Notes: generated by a model from the letters alone, not told the origin. A stretch of 64,000 nt of DNA from Hymenobacter metallilatus (GCF_003944705.1 NZ_RWIS01000008.1:1-64000); one strand, 5' to 3'; counted from the stretch's first letter, positions 47,210 through 56,763 are shown. Made by a program: numbers and translations.

Positions 47210-49732
47210 ATGCTTGCACGCTTACTCCTTGCGGCTGGGTTGAGTTGGGCCGGCGCTGCCCCAGCCCTGGCTCAACGGCTTACTCCTTCTGTGGCCTGGC
47301 ACCCGGTGGCTACGGCGCTAAGCAAGCACCGGGGCGGCCGGAACGTGGCCGTTGAGGCAGCGGCCCTAGAAGCCACACTGCGGAGTGCTCCGCCCGAAAC
47401 CCAGGCAGCTGCGGGGGTGCTGCTGCCCTTACCCCTGCCCGATGGCTCAACTGAAACCTTCCGGGTGTGGCGGGTACCAGTACTGGCTCCGGAGCTGGCG
47501 GCCCGTTATCCGAGCATCCAGACGTACGCGGGCCAGAGCCTGCAGAACCCGGCTGTTTCCGGCCGCTTCGACCTTACTCCCCAGGGCTTTCACGGCCTGC
47601 TGCTGGGTAGCCCTGCCGGCCGGGTACTCATTGAGCCCCTTGATGCGGCGGCCGGCCTGTATGCCACCCGCACGGCACTGGCCCCCGCAGCCCAGCCCTG
47701 GCTTTGCACTCCGCATAATCCGGCCAACAAGCTACCGGCGGTGGCTAATCGGGCCCAGGCTGCCGCTTTTGGCAATACCTTACTCACGTACCGGCTGGCA
47801 CTGGCCTGCACCGGGGAGTATGCTACTGCCGTAACGGCCAATGCCGTACCCGCCGTACCAACCACCAAGGCCAATGTGCTGGCTGCCATGGTTACAGCCA
47901 TTAACCGCGTAACGGGTATCTATGAGAAGGAGCTGGCTATCCGGCTGGTGCTCATTGGGGGCAACGACCGGCTCATTTACCTCGATGCTGCCACCGACCC
48001 CTACACCAACGACGATGGCACCAGCATGCTGAACCAGAACCAGACTACCGTGGATGCGGTAATCGGGACGGCTGGCTACGACATTGGGCACGTATTCAGT
48101 ACCGGAGGTGGGGGTATTGCGGCCCTGCAGGCCGTGTGTGATGTTAACTTGAAAGCCCGCGGGGTAACGGGCCTGCCTAACCCGGTGGGCGACGGATTTT
48201 ACGTGGACTATGTGGCCCACGAAGTAGGTCATCAGTTCGGCGGCAACCATACTTTCAACAGTGTATCGGGGAGCTGCAACGGTAACCGCAACCGCCAAAC
48301 AGCCATGGAGCCCGGCAGCGGCACCACCATTATGGCCTACGCTGGTATTTGCGCTGCCGACAACATTCAGGCCCGCTCCGATGCCTATTTCCACGCCATC
48401 AGCCAGGATGAAATCCGGAGCTATGTGCTGGATACCCGTACCAACTACGGCGGGTCCTGCCCGCTTTACGTGGCTACCGGCAACCAGGCCCCGGTAGTAA
48501 CAGCCGGGGCCAGCTATACTATTCCGCAGGGCACCCCTTTCACGCTTACGGGCTCGGCCACGGATGCCGGCAATGATGCCCTCACCTACGCCTGGGAGCA
48601 AATGGACCAGAGCAGCCAGGGCGGTGCCCCCGCGGCGGCGGCCACCAGTACTTCGGCGCCTTTGTTCCGGAGCTTTATCCCGGTTGCCAGCGGAACGCGC
48701 ACTTTCCCGCGGCTGGCCGATATTCTGAGCAATACGGCTACCCTGGGCGAAATTCTACCGACGGTGGCCCGCACCATCAATTTTCGCCTGACGGCCCGCG
48801 ACAACCGGGCGGGTGGCGGTGGGGTGGGCTCGGCCAGCACCACCGTTACAACCACTACTGCCGGCCCCTTTCTGCTCACTGCTGCCAATTCGTCCCTTAC
48901 TCAGGCTCCGCTTAGCTCATTTTCGGTTACCTGGAGCGTCAATGGCACCAGCTCTGCTCCCATCAACGCGGCCAACGTGCGCATCAGCTTTTCCACCGAT
49001 GGGGGCCAGACGTTTCCATACGTGCTGGCGGCCAGTACTCCCAATGATGGTAGCCAATCCATTGTGTTTCCTAATGTGCGTACCTCCACCGGCCGGCTGC
49101 GGATAGAGGCAGTAAACAACATTTTCTTTGACATCAACAACGCTGATATTACCCTGAGCGGGCCGCTACCGGTTACACTTACCCGGTTTACGGCCTCTGC
49201 CGAGGGCTCAGTGGCTCTGCTGCAGTGGGCTACGGCTCAGGAAATCCGCAATGCCGGCTTTGAGGTGCAGGCACAGGGCCCCGATGAGCAGGAGTTCCGG
49301 GCAGTGGCCTTTATAGCGGGCCAGGGCAGCACCCAGCACAGCCACAGCTACCAGCTACGCCTTCCGGGCCTGGGAGTGGGCCGCTGGTACCTGCGCCTGC
49401 GCCAGGTAGAGGAAGGCGGACAGACCGGTAGTTACAGCAGCGTGCAGAGTGTACTTATTCAACGGCCTGCAAGCAGGGCCAGTATCTGGCCGAATCCGCT
49501 GCCGCCAGGCCAGGGCACTCTCACGGTGCAGCTCCCCGCGGCCGGCGCCGGACAGGTTACGCTGTATGATATGGTGGGGCGCCGGGCGGCCACCCTGCCG
49601 GCCCTGCCGCTTGCAGCGGGCACCACGGATGTTCCGCTGGTGTTGCCGGCTCTGCCAGCCGGCCTGTACACGTGGCGGCTAACGGTAGACGGGCGTCCGG
49701 CAGCCCAGGGCCGGGTGCAGTTGCAACCCTAA
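47210..49732 (+). CDS. Secreted zinc metalloprotease with T9SS sorting domain
   Basis: The 840-residue product has a signal peptide (LARLLLAAGLSWAGAAPALA), a propeptide, and a reprolysin-like M12 catalytic domain with the extended zinc site HEVGHQFGGNH near residues 337-347 followed by the GSGTTIMAYAG Met-turn. Beta-sandwich domains follow (APVVTAGASYTIPQGTPF and SVTWSVNGT), then the T9SS type A sorting domain (IWPNPLPPGQGTLTV to the end). It is likely exported to break down proteins outside the cell. The ATG at 47210 begins the signal. The stop overlaps the next gene by 4 nt on the opposite strand. Confidence 0.92.
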   Translation: MLARLLLAAGLSWAGAAPALAQRLTPSVAWHPVATALSKHRGGRNVAVEAAALEATLRSAPPETQAAAGVLLPLPLPDGSTETFRVWRVPVLAPELAARYPSIQTYAGQSLQNPAVSGRFDLTPQGFHGLLLGSPAGRVLIEPLDAAAGLYATRTALAPAAQPWLCTPHNPANKLPAVANRAQAAAFGNTLLTYRLALACTGEYATAVTANAVPAVPTTKANVLAAMVTAINRVTGIYEKELAIRLVLIGGNDRLIYLDAATDPYTNDDGTSMLNQNQTTVDAVIGTAGYDIGHVFSTGGGGIAALQAVCDVNLKARGVTGLPNPVGDGFYVDYVAHEVGHQFGGNHTFNSVSGSCNGNRNRQTAMEPGSGTTIMAYAGICAADNIQARSDAYFHAISQDEIRSYVLDTRTNYGGSCPLYVATGNQAPVVTAGASYTIPQGTPFTLTGSATDAGNDALTYAWEQMDQSSQGGAPAAAATSTSAPLFRSFIPVASGTRTFPRLADILSNTATLGEILPTVARTINFRLTARDNRAGGGGVGSASTTVTTTTAGPFLLTAANSSLTQAPLSSFSVTWSVNGTSSAPINAANVRISFSTDGGQTFPYVLAASTPNDGSQSIVFPNVRTSTGRLRIEAVNNIFFDINNADITLSGPLPVTLTRFTASAEGSVALLQWATAQEIRNAGFEVQAQGPDEQEFRAVAFIAGQGSTQHSHSYQLRLPGLGVGRWYLRLRQVEEGGQTGSYSSVQSVLIQRPASRASIWPNPLPPGQGTLTVQLPAAGAGQVTLYDMVGRRAATLPALPLAAGTTDVPLVLPALPAGLYTWRLTVDGRPAAQGRVQLQP

Positions 49733-51006
49733 ATCTGGCGCTTGAGCTGCACGGTGGTCGTAAACAGCTCCCCATCGGGGTGCCTGACCACGAACAGTAG
49801 CCGGCGGCCGTCTTCGGAGTGCAGCAGGCGACTGAACTGGTTCAGGTTGAAAAACTCAGCCGGCATCAGATTCACCGACAGGATTTCGTCGCCTACCCGC
49901 AGGCCCGCGTGGAATGCTGGTCCGTCGGGCTCTATCCGCAGAATTTTGTATTTGCGGTAATCGGGGCCGGTAGCCAGCAGATCGAACCCGCACATATCAT
50001 GCTCGAACGGATCCTTGAAGGTGCTGTTTGGCTTAAGCATAAGTACGTTATGCTCGTAGTCGATGATGACTTTAAACCGTTTAAGCAGTTCGAAGCCCAG
50101 GTTGCCATTACGGGGCGTTTCGGCCCGTGATGCTACGTCGGAGGCATCGGGGAAGGAGGTAACCAGGGTTGATAACGTGTACTGTCCTAGCTGCAAAGCC
50201 CGTACCCGGGCCAGGCAGCCGTTGATATTGCCGCTCAGGCCGCGCCCCAGGGGCGTACGAATGTGAGTGGCGGGTATCTGCAGGCGACTGTCGGAGGTGG
50301 TTTCCAGGGAAAGTGCATGCCCGGCACCCGTGTCCAACACCAGTTTCAGCGGCAGGGTCAGGGATTCGCTAAGCTGCACTGGCAGCGTTACGTACGTTTT
50401 CCGGCCTTCCATGTCCAGCGGAATGCGTGCCCAGCGCCGCCCGCGGGGAGGCCGGTACTGGGCAGGCTTGTGCAGAACCAGCACCTGCATTTCCGGATCA
50501 ATTTCCACAACGAAGCTGCGAAACACATCGGAGCCCAGCAGCCCATGGATCGGCATACCCACGTAGCCCGACAGGTTCAGCACATCGTCGGAGAGAATCA
50601 GAAAAGACAGCCCGGCCGCCTCCGCTCCTCCGGGTAGGCGTACGGCCACCGAGGGTACCTGAAACGCCTCCAGTGGGCGCTCTTCGCCGGCACCGGCTAC
50701 CAGAAACCGGCCTTCCATGGCCAGGTTCAGCTCCTGGCCCACGTAGGGGTCGGTGATGAGGGAGGTACCAATGCCGGTATCGAGCAGGAAGTTGTAGGGG
50801 CCCTTGCCATTGAGGAAGGTTTCCAGCACGATGAGGTTGCGCTGAAGTACGAAGGGTACCTGCGCCTGCCGGATGGAGGGTTTGCGGAACTGGAATGCTG
50901 CGGGCTGGGCCTGCCCAGTTCCTAAAATCAGCAGCAGCAGGCCGGCACAGATCCAAGCCACCCGGCTACGGCCCGCAAATACCAGCGTACAGATTGGCAG
51001 CAACAT
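49729..51006 (-). CDS. Periplasmic aspartyl protease with PDZ domain
   Basis: The 425-residue product has a signal peptide (ICAGLLLLILGTGQAQ) and two retropepsin-like units, each with a catalytic LLDTG-type motif (FLLDTGIGTSL, then LVLDTGAGHAL). A C-terminal PDZ domain (about 350-420; GPDYRKYKILRIEPDG, AGLRVGDEILSVN) follows. This arrangement occurs in Bacteroidota proteins annotated as aspartyl protease with PDZ. The substrate is unknown. It is convergent with the metalloprotease gene and overlaps its stop by 4 nt. Confidence 0.88.
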   Translation of the reverse strand: MLLPICTLVFAGRSRVAWICAGLLLLILGTGQAQPAAFQFRKPSIRQAQVPFVLQRNLIVLETFLNGKGPYNFLLDTGIGTSLITDPYVGQELNLAMEGRFLVAGAGEERPLEAFQVPSVAVRLPGGAEAAGLSFLILSDDVLNLSGYVGMPIHGLLGSDVFRSFVVEIDPEMQVLVLHKPAQYRPPRGRRWARIPLDMEGRKTYVTLPVQLSESLTLPLKLVLDTGAGHALSLETTSDSRLQIPATHIRTPLGRGLSGNINGCLARVRALQLGQYTLSTLVTSFPDASDVASRAETPRNGNLGFELLKRFKVIIDYEHNVLMLKPNSTFKDPFEHDMCGFDLLATGPDYRKYKILRIEPDGPAFHAGLRVGDEILSVNLMPAEFFNLNQFSRLLHSEDGRRLLFVVRHPDGELFTTTVQLKRQI

Positions 51007-51403
51007 ACCCCATGTAAATGAACTCTGGTAAGTTACTGAAAAAACCCAACTAGTGCACCTCCCCGGCCAGTGAAAAAACACCCCGGTAAAACGGCTCCTC
51101 GCTACCTGTCAGCCCTGGAGGCGGCAAGCCGACCTCTGGCAGACTGCGCACCGGCATCTTTGGCCTGTTTCCTCCATTCTGGCAGACAATTAGCCGTACA
51201 GTATGAGTTCATAAACCAGGCCATTGTCCCCTCAGCACCCAGCGCAGACGGCTGCTTTCCGGGCTACTTACCTCCGCCAAGGACCAAGCGAGTATCAGAA
51301 CGGCTCACACCCGGATAATTCAATAAAGGCAAGTGGCCATACCTGACCTGCCGTCCGGAAAGCACTGGCGCTTCCATTCGTCCGGACTGGGGGCGGGGAC
51401 CAT
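51007..51403. other. Intergenic region of about 400 bp without a supported gene
   Basis: Short open frames occur, but none has convincing start or composition. A stem pairing ggaaagc with gcgcttcc lies at about 51356-51376 without a T-run. No promoter box was found. Confidence 0.55.
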
Positions 51404-52474
51404 CTACCCGGGCATCTCCCAGGTGGCTTGGGAGCTATAGTGTAGGTAACCGCCACGGATATACAAGGGCGACGAAATGTTGTTGTGGTAAAGCTGGCCG
51501 GTACCCAGCCCCTGGGGAAACCCCGGCGTGGCAAACGAGCCCGCCAGCTGACTGATGGCATTCAGCCCCACGTTGGACTCCAGCGCCGAAGTCAGCCACC
51601 AGCCGATGCCCTGCGCTTCAGCCAGCTGCATCCAGTGCCGGGCGGCCTGCAGCCCCCCTAGCAGCGTAGGCTTGAGAATGAGGTAGGCGGGCTGAATACT
51701 ATCCAGCAGCGCCTGTTGCTGCTGCGGGTCCGTAAGGCCAATCAGCTCTTCATCCAGGGCAATTGGCACGGGTGAGGTTTGGCACAGCGCGGCCAGCTCC
51801 CGCCACTGCCCTGCCTGAATAGGCTGCTCAATAGAGTGCAGCTGAAAGCGGGCCAGCTGCTCCAGCTTCGGCAGGGCTTCGGCAGGGCTGAATGCCCCGT
51901 TGGCATCTACGCGCAGCGTGAGGCGCTCGGGGCCGGCCAGGGCCCGTATTTCGGCCAGAATTGCCAGCTCCGTCGCAAAATCAAGCCCCCCGATTTTCAG
52001 CTTGAGGCAGGTATAGCCATCGGCCAGCTTCTGCTCTATTTGCTGGCGCATAAAGCCGGCGTCGCCCATCCATACCAGGCCGTTGATGGGCACTCCGGCT
52101 TCTCCCCGGCTAAAAGCGTTATCGTAGAGCCGCTGCTGCCCGCCCTGCTGCCAGTCGAGGGTGGCCGTTTCGAGGGCAAAGCGTAGGGCCGGCCACTCGG
52201 GGGCCACCAGCTCCAGCGCCTCCGTGGGCCTGAGCTCCTGCAATTGCCGGCCATTGAACTCCCGCACAAACTCCGCTAGCGTAGCCTCAAAATCGGGGCG
52301 AAAATCGGGACTTAGACCTGCTAACGGAGCTGCTTCCCCCACACCCACCACTTGTGGCCGCTCCTGGTGCTGCAGGTGCAGGTAGTAGGCAGTATGCTCG
52401 GCGAGGGCCCCACGCGAGGTACGGGCCGGAAAGTTGAAGCGCAAATCACGCCGGGAATAGCGCAGCTGAAGCAT
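51404..52474 (-). CDS. MenC-like o-succinylbenzoate synthase, enolase superfamily
   Basis: The 356-residue product has the enolase-superfamily catalytic set: Lys158 and Lys160 in CLKLKIGG, Asp190 and Asn192 in RVDANGAF, IEQP, LDEEL, and a second Lys in YLILKPTLLGG. The start (LQLRYSRRDLRFNFPARTSRG) and the ALESNVGLNAISQLA end are typical of MenC in Bacteroidota, which dehydrates SHCHC in menaquinone synthesis. A dipeptide epimerase is the main alternative. No other men genes are near. The ATG at 52474 matches the family start. Confidence 0.82.
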   Translation of the reverse strand: MLQLRYSRRDLRFNFPARTSRGALAEHTAYYLHLQHQERPQVVGVGEAAPLAGLSPDFRPDFEATLAEFVREFNGRQLQELRPTEALELVAPEWPALRFALETATLDWQQGGQQRLYDNAFSRGEAGVPINGLVWMGDAGFMRQQIEQKLADGYTCLKLKIGGLDFATELAILAEIRALAGPERLTLRVDANGAFSPAEALPKLEQLARFQLHSIEQPIQAGQWRELAALCQTSPVPIALDEELIGLTDPQQQQALLDSIQPAYLILKPTLLGGLQAARHWMQLAEAQGIGWWLTSALESNVGLNAISQLAGSFATPGFPQGLGTGQLYHNNISSPLYIRGGYLHYSSQATWEMPG

Positions 52475-52628
52475 GGGCAGGGAGGCAGAAAATGGAGGAG
52501 CTGCGGCAATATACAACCCCACCGAAAACGTCAGCGCCGCCTGCCGCCCGAAAACCCGGGCCGCAGGCGGCGCATTACAAGCGACAGAACCGGCAGAACC
52601 GGCTCCGTCGGTATCCTCAGCGTGGGCG

Positions 52629-52862
52629 TTATTCTGCGGCGGTGCCCTGAGTGCCGCGGCCGCGACTAGCCTGGCCCCCCTTTCGGCCGGCTGCACGGGC
52701 TTCTTCTGAGGTAAAACGGTGTCCGCGGCCACTCAGGTGGGAGGCTCGGCCTCCTTCGCTGGCTATGCGGCGCTGTGTGGCCTCATCCATGGCGGCAAAG
52801 CCTCGTGGACGTTTGGCAACGGGAGCCTCGGGAGCAGTGCGAGTGATTGGTTTGGTGTTCAT
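52629..52862 (-). CDS. KGG-motif stress protein
   Basis: The 77-residue product is basic and rich in Gly, Arg and Ala. It has GFAAMDEATQRRIASEGGRA and FTSEEARAAGRKGGQASRG, the two repeats of KGG-type small stress proteins such as YciG and Con-10. It is cytoplasmic with no fixed fold expected. The gene is divergent from egtB across 263 bp that include a perfect 32-bp palindrome, so both may respond to stress. Confidence 0.8.
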   Translation of the reverse strand: MNTKPITRTAPEAPVAKRPRGFAAMDEATQRRIASEGGRASHLSGRGHRFTSEEARAAGRKGGQASRGRGTQGTAAE

Positions 52863-52996
52863 AGCAGGTTAGGTGAAGGGGAAATGGATGTTTGGCTACG
52901 GCGGAAAGTTCTCTTTGTACGCACCATAGTTGCGGTATGAACGCCCTCAAAACCCAAAATACCAAGATCTTACAGCAGAATACCACTTTGTACTGA

Positions 52997-53028
52997 GGAG
53001 TTGCTCCGTATTAATACGGAGCAACTCC
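52997..53028. repeat. Perfect 32-bp palindrome in the kgg-egtB intergenic space
   Basis: The 16-nt half ggagttgctccgtatt is followed by its exact reverse complement with no loop. It lies 98 nt before the egtB ATG and 135 nt before the KGG gene start. Possible roles are an operator for a dimeric regulator or a hairpin in a leader. Confidence 0.9.
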
Positions 53029-53125
53029 GTACATTCCCCGGCACCCAGTATCCGGGACCAAGCTGAAAACTACTGCCTGGCTTTCCCGTTATTCACTGGA
53101 AGTTATCCGGCTAGTTTTCCTGCAT

Positions 53126-54427
53126 ATGTCTGTCTTATCTGCCCCCGCCCCGCCTGCGGCTCCCTCCCACTCCGCCACGGCCGCTGCCGCGCGCTTCGCC
53201 GCCATCCGGCACCAGACGGAAGCCCTGTGCCGCCCACTGCTGCCCGAGGATACGGTGGTGCAGCCTACGCTGGACGTGAGTCCGCCGAAGTGGCACCTGG
53301 CCCACACTACCTGGTTTTGGGAGACTTTCCTGCTCAAGCCCTACCTGCCCGGCTACACCGTGTACCACCCCGACTATGCCTATCTGTTCAACTCCTACTA
53401 CAACTCGCTGGGCTCCCGCGTGAACCGCGCCGACCGGGGCACCTTGTCGAGGCCGGCCTTGCAGGAGGTGTATGCTTACCGCGCGTTTGTGGATGAGCAG
53501 ATGCAGCACCTGCTCGCGCAGCCGGAGCTGCTGCCCGAAGCCGCCTGGCCGATTCTGGAGCTGGGTCTGCAGCACGAGCAGCAACACCAGGAGCTGCTGG
53601 TAACCGATATCAAGTACATTCTGAGTACCAGCCCGCTGGCTCCGGCCTACCAACCTGCCCCGCCCCTCGCGCCGACGGCACCGACCCCACCCGTACGCTG
53701 GCTGCCCGTGCGGGGCGGTATGTACCGGATTGGCTTTCAGGAAGAAGGATTCTGCTTTGACAACGAACAGGCCCCCCACGACACCTATGTGGCGGATTTC
53801 GAGCTGCAAAACCGGCTGGTAACCAACGGTGAGTATCTGGAATTTATGGAAGCCGGCGGCTACCGCAATTTTCAGCACTGGCTGGGGGAAGGCTGGGAGT
53901 TGGTGCAGCAGCACGGCTGGGAAGCGCCGCTGTACTGGGTGCAGCACCAAGGCACTTGGCACCGCTTCACCCACCACGGGCTCCAGCCCGTACGTATGGC
54001 CGCCCCCGTCACGCACCTCAGCTTTTACGAGGCCGATGCCTATGCGCACTGGCGGGGCTGCCGCCTGCCCACTGAGCAGGAGTGGGAAATTGCCGCCCGC
54101 CAGTTCCGGCCGGATGCCGCCGCCGGTACCTTCCTGGAAAGTGGCCTCTACGACCCCCAGCCCCTCCCCCCCGATGCGGCCGCCGACCAGTGCCATCAGC
54201 TGCTGGGTGAGGCCTGGGAGTGGACGTACTCGGCCTACCATCCCTACCCCGGCTACGAGCGGGCCGCCGGGGCGCTGGGCGAGTACAACGGCAAGTTTAT
54301 GCTGAACCAGCTGGTGCTACGCGGCGGCTCCTGCGCAACACCGGAAAGCCATATCCGGCTCACGTACCGCAATTTTTTCCACGCCGACAAACGCTGGCAG
54401 TTCACGGGCATCCGGCTGGCGCGGTAG
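53126..54427 (+). CDS. egtB: EgtB ergothioneine sulfoxide synthase
   Basis: EgtB joins hercynine to a thiol with O2 and iron. The 433-residue product has the DinB-like domain with WHLAHTTWFWE (near His57/60) and HEQQHQELL (His150, His154), together the iron ligands, and a C-terminal FGE-sulfatase-like domain (GGMYRIGFQEEGFCFDNE, YAHWRGCRLPTEQEWEIA, GEAWEWTYSAYHPY, LRGGSCATPESHIRLTYRNFF). The size suits EgtBs that use cysteine directly. No egtA or egtC is adjacent. egtD follows by 71 bp. Confidence 0.94.
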   Translation: MSVLSAPAPPAAPSHSATAAAARFAAIRHQTEALCRPLLPEDTVVQPTLDVSPPKWHLAHTTWFWETFLLKPYLPGYTVYHPDYAYLFNSYYNSLGSRVNRADRGTLSRPALQEVYAYRAFVDEQMQHLLAQPELLPEAAWPILELGLQHEQQHQELLVTDIKYILSTSPLAPAYQPAPPLAPTAPTPPVRWLPVRGGMYRIGFQEEGFCFDNEQAPHDTYVADFELQNRLVTNGEYLEFMEAGGYRNFQHWLGEGWELVQQHGWEAPLYWVQHQGTWHRFTHHGLQPVRMAAPVTHLSFYEADAYAHWRGCRLPTEQEWEIAARQFRPDAAAGTFLESGLYDPQPLPPDAAADQCHQLLGEAWEWTYSAYHPYPGYERAAGALGEYNGKFMLNQLVLRGGSCATPESHIRLTYRNFFHADKRWQFTGIRLAR

Positions 54428-54431
54428 CGGG

Positions 54432-54605
54432 GTCGGTTTTTCGTTGCTGGTTTTTCGTTTTTTGTTGCCTGACGGTTGTCGTCTTTTCTCCCTTCTGCAT
54501 GTCGTCTGATTCTCCTCCCACCCCTGCGGCCACTCTCCCACAACCCACCTCCCAGCACGCCAAATCACTCACGAACAGCCAACAACCAACCCCACACAAC
54601 GAACC
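54432..54605. repeat. Heptad inverted repeat around the start of egtD
   Basis: The left arm (54432-54480) has 7-nt units such as ggttttt and cgttgct. The right arm (54565-54605) has units such as agccaac, aaccaac and aacgaac and lies inside the egtD reading frame. The arms are degenerate complements. The egtD ATG (54499) lies between them. Confidence 0.65.
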
Positions 54606-55557
54606 TACGCCTACCGACCTGGCCCACCACGTGCGGGAGGGACTGAGCCGCCCGTTCAAGACGCTTTCATCCATGTATTTCTATGATGATGAAGGCAGCC
54701 GGCTGTTCCAGCAGATTATGGCCCTGCCGGAGTACTACCCCACCCGCACCGAGTTTGCTCTGCTCACGCGCCACCAGGTCGCCATTGGGGAGGCGCTGCG
54801 GCCTCAGCGCCCGGAGGAGCCCTTTTTTCTGCTGGAGCTGGGCGCCGGCGACGGGCTGAAAACCAAGATTCTGCTGCGCCACCTGCTGCAAACCGGGGCC
54901 CGGTTCACCTACGTGCCCGTGGATATTTCGGCGGCGGCGCTGGATGGGCTGGCCGCCAGCCTGCAAACGGAACTGCCCGACCTGCGCGTGGAGCCCGTGG
55001 TGGCCGACTATGCCGATGCCCTCCGCCTGATGGCCGCCCGTCCCGGCCGCAAAGCCGTGCTGTTTCTGGGCTCCAACATCGGCAACTTCCTGCCCGACGA
55101 CCGGCTGCAGTTTCTGCGCAACCTGGCCCAGCCGCTCACCCCCGACGACCGGCTGCTGGTGGGGTTCGATTTGCAGAAGGACCCGCGCCAGATTCGGGCC
55201 GCCTACGACGACAGCCAGGGCGTGACAGCCGCCTTTAACTTCAACCTGCTGCACCGCCTTAACCGGGAGCTGGGTGCTGATTTCGACCTGGCGCACTGGC
55301 AGCACTACACCGACTACGACCCACTGGCGGGGGCCGTCCGCTCGTTTCTGGTGAGCACCCGCGCCCAAACGGTGCGCTTTGCGGCCCTGGACTGGGCGGT
55401 TGACTTTGCGGCCTGGGAGATGGTGCATACCGAAAACTCCTATAAGTTTACCCGCCCGGGCATTGCCGAGCTGGCGCAAACGGCCGGCCTGGCCGTGCAG
55501 CACATCTTCACCGATGAGCAGGACTTTTTTGCGGACGTGCTGCTGCAACCCGCGTAA
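54499..55557 (+). CDS. egtD: EgtD histidine N-alpha-methyltransferase
   Basis: EgtD makes hercynine by adding three methyl groups from SAM to histidine. The 352-residue product has the family start LSRPFKTLSSMYFYDDEGSRLF, PEYYPTRTE, the SAM motif LELGAGDG at 112-119, FLGSNIGNF, and the YDPLAGAVRSFLVS and HTENSYKFT segments near the C-terminus. The first 40 residues (rich in Thr, Pro, Gln and Asn) are not part of the family and partly derive from a repeat. No later start codon is usable without losing family sequence. It follows egtB. Confidence 0.94.
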   Translation: MSSDSPPTPAATLPQPTSQHAKSLTNSQQPTPHNEPTPTDLAHHVREGLSRPFKTLSSMYFYDDEGSRLFQQIMALPEYYPTRTEFALLTRHQVAIGEALRPQRPEEPFFLLELGAGDGLKTKILLRHLLQTGARFTYVPVDISAAALDGLAASLQTELPDLRVEPVVADYADALRLMAARPGRKAVLFLGSNIGNFLPDDRLQFLRNLAQPLTPDDRLLVGFDLQKDPRQIRAAYDDSQGVTAAFNFNLLHRLNRELGADFDLAHWQHYTDYDPLAGAVRSFLVSTRAQTVRFAALDWAVDFAAWEMVHTENSYKFTRPGIAELAQTAGLAVQHIFTDEQDFFADVLLQPA

Positions 55558-55653
55558 GGGTTTGGGCTGGTAACGGCCCTGGGGTTTACCATCTTTTTTT
55601 CTTGCACAGCCGCCCACGCTGCGTTGGGCCGGGTGTCTTGCCGCTGACTTTTT

Positions 55654-56763
55654 ATGACCGATTCCATCAGCCTGGCCTCCGGGTACGGCACTTTCCTGAC
55701 CCCGGCCGTTGCGGCGGAGGCCGCCATCCGCGCCATTCAGGCCGGGCAGCTGCCCGTGGCCGATGCCGCCGGCCTGCCCGTGCTGCGCGAAGCCATTGCC
55801 CGCCGCTACCAGCAGCTGGAAGCCACGCCCGTAGCACCGCAGCACGTGGTGGTAACGCCCGGGGCCAAAGCTGCCCTTTCGGCCCTGTTAACGGCTATAC
55901 TGCGCCCCGGCGACGAGGTGTTGCTGCCTACTCCCAACTGGTTTGGGTTCGGGGAGCTGGTGAGCCGGGCCGGAGGCACGGTGCGGGAGCTGCCCCTGTC
56001 CGCCGAGGACAATTATACCCTGCACCCGGCGCAGCTGCGGGCGGCTATTTCGCCCCGCACCCGGGTACTGCTCTTCTCCAACCCCAACAACCCCACCGGC
56101 CGGGTGTACCACTACCAGGAACTGGCGGACCTGCTGACCGTTACCCAGGACTTTCCGGCGCTGTACGTGCTCAGCGACGAGATTTACGACCTGGTGAGTT
56201 TCGCCACCAAGCCCACGCCCTCCCTGCTGGAGTTTCCGGACCCGCACGGGCAGCACCTGGTTGTAAATGGCTTCAGCAAATCGTTGGGACTCATTAGCTG
56301 GGGCGTGGGGTACCTGGTGGCACCCGCGGAGCTGGCCCGGCAGTGCGCCGCCTACCGCCACGCCACGGGCGGGGCGGTATCGGTGCCGGCACAGTACGCG
56401 GCCCTGGCCGTTACGCAGAGCGCCGCCAGCGTAGCCAGCGGGCTGGTGAGCCAGCTGCATACTACCCGCAACCTGCTGCTTGACCACCTGCACCGGCTCC
56501 CCGGCGTACTGCCCGCCCTACCCGAAGCCACTTACTACGCCTTCCCCGACTTGCGGGCCTACCTGACGCCGGGCCTGGCCGCAGCCGAAGCTTCCCGGGA
56601 GCTGGTAAGCCGCCTGGAGCAGGCCGGCGTGGCGGTGGTAGATGGCAGCACCTGCGGGGCTCCGGGGTTCGTGCGCATGTCGTATGCCGTGCCGGAACCT
56701 TTGTTGCGGGAAGCATTGAACCGGTTTTCGGCAGCCCTGCGCAAGCTACCCGCGGCGGTGTAG
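55654..56763 (+). CDS. PLP-dependent enzyme, aminotransferase class I/II fold
   Basis: The 369-residue product has SNPNNPTGR at about 142-150, VLSDEIYDLV with the pyridine-binding Asp175, and the PLP lysine Lys209 in NGFSKSLGLISWGVGY, plus an Arg in FVRMSYAV at the C-terminus for the substrate carboxylate. It looks like an aspartate-type aminotransferase or a related C-S lyase. Its position, 96 bp after egtD, suggests that it could do the last lyase step normally given to EgtE. That is an inference; an unrelated aminotransferase cannot be ruled out. Confidence 0.85.
   Translation: MTDSISLASGYGTFLTPAVAAEAAIRAIQAGQLPVADAAGLPVLREAIARRYQQLEATPVAPQHVVVTPGAKAALSALLTAILRPGDEVLLPTPNWFGFGELVSRAGGTVRELPLSAEDNYTLHPAQLRAAISPRTRVLLFSNPNNPTGRVYHYQELADLLTVTQDFPALYVLSDEIYDLVSFATKPTPSLLEFPDPHGQHLVVNGFSKSLGLISWGVGYLVAPAELARQCAAYRHATGGAVSVPAQYAALAVTQSAASVASGLVSQLHTTRNLLLDHLHRLPGVLPALPEATYYAFPDLRAYLTPGLAAAEASRELVSRLEQAGVAVVDGSTCGAPGFVRMSYAVPEPLLREALNRFSAALRKLPAAV

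Noticed and set aside
51070..51318. 82-codon plus-strand frame in the gap before menC
   Set aside because: It has a GTG start without a promoter box, composition is not protein-like and no motif is present.
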